Shown piece after piece: positions 61,848 to 64,000 of a stretch of DNA of 64,000 nucleotides; position 1 is the stretch's first letter, and each line of letters opens with the position of its first letter. This stretch comes from CAVTWJ01 sp963849485 (GTDB lineage: Bacteria; Oederibacteriota; Muellerivitia; Muellerivitales; Muellerivitaceae), in the NCBI GenBank assembly GCA_963849485.1, contig CAWKIF010000162.1:18493-82492 (forward strand), in the 5' to 3' direction. The translations under genes were made by a program, and so were the position numbers. The notes beneath the pieces were generated by a model. The model did no database searches. It was given only the letters and a program-made list of their open reading frames with translations, and was not told where the DNA came from.

Positions 61848-63468
61848 TTAAGGTGAATTGGTTCGCCAACCGCTAACGACAACCAGCGTCACCCTTTCGT
61901 TGCTATTAATCGGAATGGCGTTGGTAGCCGGATCGATAACCAACGTGGCATTGGTAATGTGTTGTCAGGAAATAGCCGACTTCATTGCCCCACGCCTCGG
62001 TTAGGGCTGATCGGACCATCCCAAAGAACCATGAGGAGCCACCGGCGGATTGCGGGAACCGGAGCGCCTGAGGGCGGCGCGGAAATGTTGCCCACAATCC
62101 ATACGCGATGCCCGGCGCGGAGAACGGCTTCCAACTGAGTCAACACGGGAGCGATGGCGTTGGTCGTCGCCAGTTCTTCCTTCAGCAAATCATAACGATG
62201 AAACCGATAATCTGCCAATGGCGGCAGCGTCGTCCATTTGGCAGCGCCCCGGTAATAATAACCGTATGTCAGGCCGAAATACCATGGATGGACGACGACC
62301 AGATCTCGGCGCCGGCGTTCCGGGCCACCTCCGCGGCCACCAGGTCGCCATTGGTCTGCCGCCAGCGCAATGCCGCATACGCCGACGGGGAAATCGAAAC
62401 GATCAGCATCGCCACCGCCAGCACCAGCACGCCAATCCTGGCGGCCGGATGCATCCGCGACACATGGCATCGCAACACACCACCGTAAAGCACAAGGCCG
62501 GAAGGTAATACCAGGTTGCGTGAGCAAGCCGGTCAATTTAATAAACACCCCGAAACCCACCGCGCCCAGCACCAGGGCGATGCTTCCAAACAGCGGCAAT
62601 CTTCTTTCTCACGGACCGGGTCCCGCCCCGGCACCAGAACCGCCCGCCCGAGGCCAAAGCCCACGGCCAACAATGCCACCGCCACCCAGACCCCGAAAAA
62701 CCGGCCGTTCAGTCTGGAGAGGCGGTCCAGGGTTATTTCCAGGCTGGTGCCGGTCTGGCTGACCACCCACCAGCTTTGCGCCTGACGGATGGGGTTGACG
62801 TAAGGCAGAGCGAAAGCGCGGCAACCGCCCCGATGGCCAGAACTCCTGCGGCCCTGGCCGGCTGGCGCCGGCGAAGGGAAACGACCACACCACCAACGCC
62901 CATGGCCAGCAGAAAAAATGCATTTTGATACAGCGTCTGCACGCTCACCACCGCCAACACCCCCGCCAACAATCCGCGGCCCATCCCCGGCGCTTCGATG
63001 AAACGCCAGATCAACCCCATCGTCAGCACGATAAAAGCGATGCCGAGGGCGTAACCACGGATCGAATCACCATAACGGACCACCACCGGATTCACAGCCA
63101 CGATCGCCAGCGACAGCAGCGGCAGACCTTTGCCCATCATCCGGCTGGCCGCCCGAAGGACGCCAGCAGGAACAAACCGATGCCCAAACCCAGCACCCGC
63201 AGGCCGGCATCGGTTTGCGCCCACCCCAACGCCGTCCAAACCCGCACCACGGCAGGAAACACAATCGGACAATGATCGTGCGGCAACGCCCGGAAGGTTT
63301 CCGCCCAGGATGGCAGTCGCGCAATATTGGCGATGGCAATTTCGTCGCGCCACAGCCCGCCCACCTGGGTCAGGGAAAAAAAATGCAACAGGATCGCCGC
63401 CGCGGTGAGCGCCAGGGCCACATCCAACACGCCTTGCGCAAAACGGGGTTGGAAAAAGACGCAGTCAT
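61848..63468 (-). CDS. GT-C type membrane glycosyltransferase-like protein 2 (many frameshifts)
   Basis: Reconstructed from at least five frames. It starts around MTASF..FAQGVLDVALALTAAAILL, then GGLWRDEIAIANIARLPSWAETF, QTDAGLRVLGLGIGLFLLASFGR, RYGDSIRGYALGIAFIVLTMGLIWRF and FGLTYGYYYRGAAKWTTLPPL. The end, read in the repaired frame, is PINSNERVTLVVVSGWRTNSP with TAA at 61848, parallel to the end of protein 1. Paralogue of protein 1 in tandem. The density of indels is too high for a functional gene as written; sequence errors are more likely than decay. Confidence 0.6.
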
Positions 63469-63479
63469 GACGGTCAAAA

Positions 63480-64000
63480 TTACTTCGTCGCGCCGGGATT
63501 GGGCTGGGGAGACGGGCGCCTTGGTCATGCGCTGATAGATTTCCAGCGCCTGCCGTGAGCCCCGCCATAACGCTTCACCATTCCGCTCCCCAGGCATAGA
63601 CTGTTTCGTGGGCGAAAGCACGTCGGCAATGGCGACCAGGGTATAATTGGTTTGATAGGAATCCCACCATTGAAAATTTTAAGGTCCGAATTGGGATAGC
63701 GCCACCAGGACATGAGGTCATCCACAAAAATGATGAATCCCGGCCGGCTGGGTTCGATTTCGTGGATCATTTCATCCTGCATCCGCCGGGCAAACGGTTG
63801 CGGCTCCATCATGCCATAGGTGTAAATATAACCGGTCGCGGAATGACGCCGGGAAAGGAAATAAATTTCCGGCTCCGAGCCAAGGATGGCCACGTGTGCG
63901 TCCGGCGAGGAATTGGCGCGGATATAAGAGGCGGCCAGTTGCGCCTCGGGAAATGGGTCGGCGCCATAAGTGATGCGTGCGACCTGTGTTGGTGTTTGCA
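63480..64000 (-). CDS. Glycosyltransferase family 39-like protein, C-terminal fragment (5' end outside window, frameshifted)
   Basis: The part in the window encodes ITYGADPFPEAQLAASYIRA, HVAILGSEPEIYFLSRRHSATG, YIYTYGMMEPQPFARRMQDEM, SRPGFIIFVDDLMSWW and, after a frame change near 63,655, SYQTNYTLVAIADVLSP. This soluble C-terminal region is typical of GT39-like proteins in Verrucomicrobiota-type genomes, as I remember them. A second frame change before NPGATK and TAA at ~63,480 closes it. The membrane part would lie beyond 64,000. Confidence 0.65.

Noticed and set aside
50301..64000. Segments B and C as a horizontally acquired island
   Set aside because: They carry core single-copy genes (dnaX end, ybaB, recR), have no mobility genes or borders, and break genes at both joins. 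A chimeric assembly is simpler.
1..64000. CRISPR array, prophage, insertion sequence, rRNA or tRNA genes
   Set aside because: No spaced identical repeats, no integrase, transposase or phage structural genes, and no recognisable rRNA or tRNA sequence was found by eye; a tRNA search program could still reveal one.

Overview
The window looks like three unrelated pieces of DNA joined end to end, not one natural locus. Segment A (1 to about 50,300) is a coherent, moderate-GC chromosome piece from an uncultured Gram-negative (diderm) bacterium. The evidence for an outer membrane is a BtuB-type TonB receptor, a YidC with a large periplasmic domain and an LPS-core-like glycosyltransferase. I cannot assign its phylum from sequence alone. 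Segment B (about 50,300 to 59,730) is high-GC DNA with an Acidobacteriota-like gene set (dnaX 3' end, ybaB, recR, an ABC ATPase with an AAA-associated C-terminal domain, Uma2) and is full of frameshifts. Segment C (about 59,735 to 64,000) holds tandem GT-C membrane glycosyltransferases resembling those of Verrucomicrobiota and is also heavily frameshifted. The helicase at 48,175 is cut inside a conserved region at the first join, and a TPR gene is cut at the second.

Segment A, left part: an M48 peptidase fragment, an EVE protein, cell-surface genes (GT-C protein, GT4/deacetylase, GT2, rhodanese), a frameshifted methyltransferase, a DinB-like protein and a large enzyme-like protein of unknown role. 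Next comes a stress operon, sigma factor-hspR-htrA. Its promoter has a TTGACA box and a TATATT box separated by exactly 17 bp, and that spacer is a perfect palindrome matching the core of the HspR operator (HAIR).

Segment A, middle: a replication operon recF-dciA-gyrB-gyrA-(kinase-like protein), ending at a terminator at 13,705. The last gene encodes a membrane histidine-kinase-like protein that appears to lack the phosphoacceptor histidine and carries a proline-rich tail with a repeated LDxL motif. Upstream lie rsmG-mnmG and mnmE, with two parS-like palindromes, then jag-yidC-yidD-rnpA-rpmH; rpmH is too short for most ORF callers. dnaA-dnaN lie about 20 kb away, flanked by DnaA-box-rich AT-rich DNA, so the origin is probably at 44.4-46.6 kb.

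Segment A, cobalamin block (32.1-41.8 kb): cobU-(HTH protein)-cobT-cobS-cbiX on the plus strand faces btuD-btuC-bluB-btuF and btuB on the minus strand. Two cobalamin riboswitches each sit just after a TTGACA-17 bp promoter, one before btuD and one before btuB. Together the genes describe corrinoid uptake, dimethylbenzimidazole synthesis and lower-ligand rebuilding; no corrin-ring pathway is seen. Cytochrome bd oxidase (cydAB) follows.

Segments B and C add an Acidobacteria-type hairpin repeat with compensatory changes, and a Uma2 gene lying between an intact permease 3' end and a second, degenerate copy of that 3' end.
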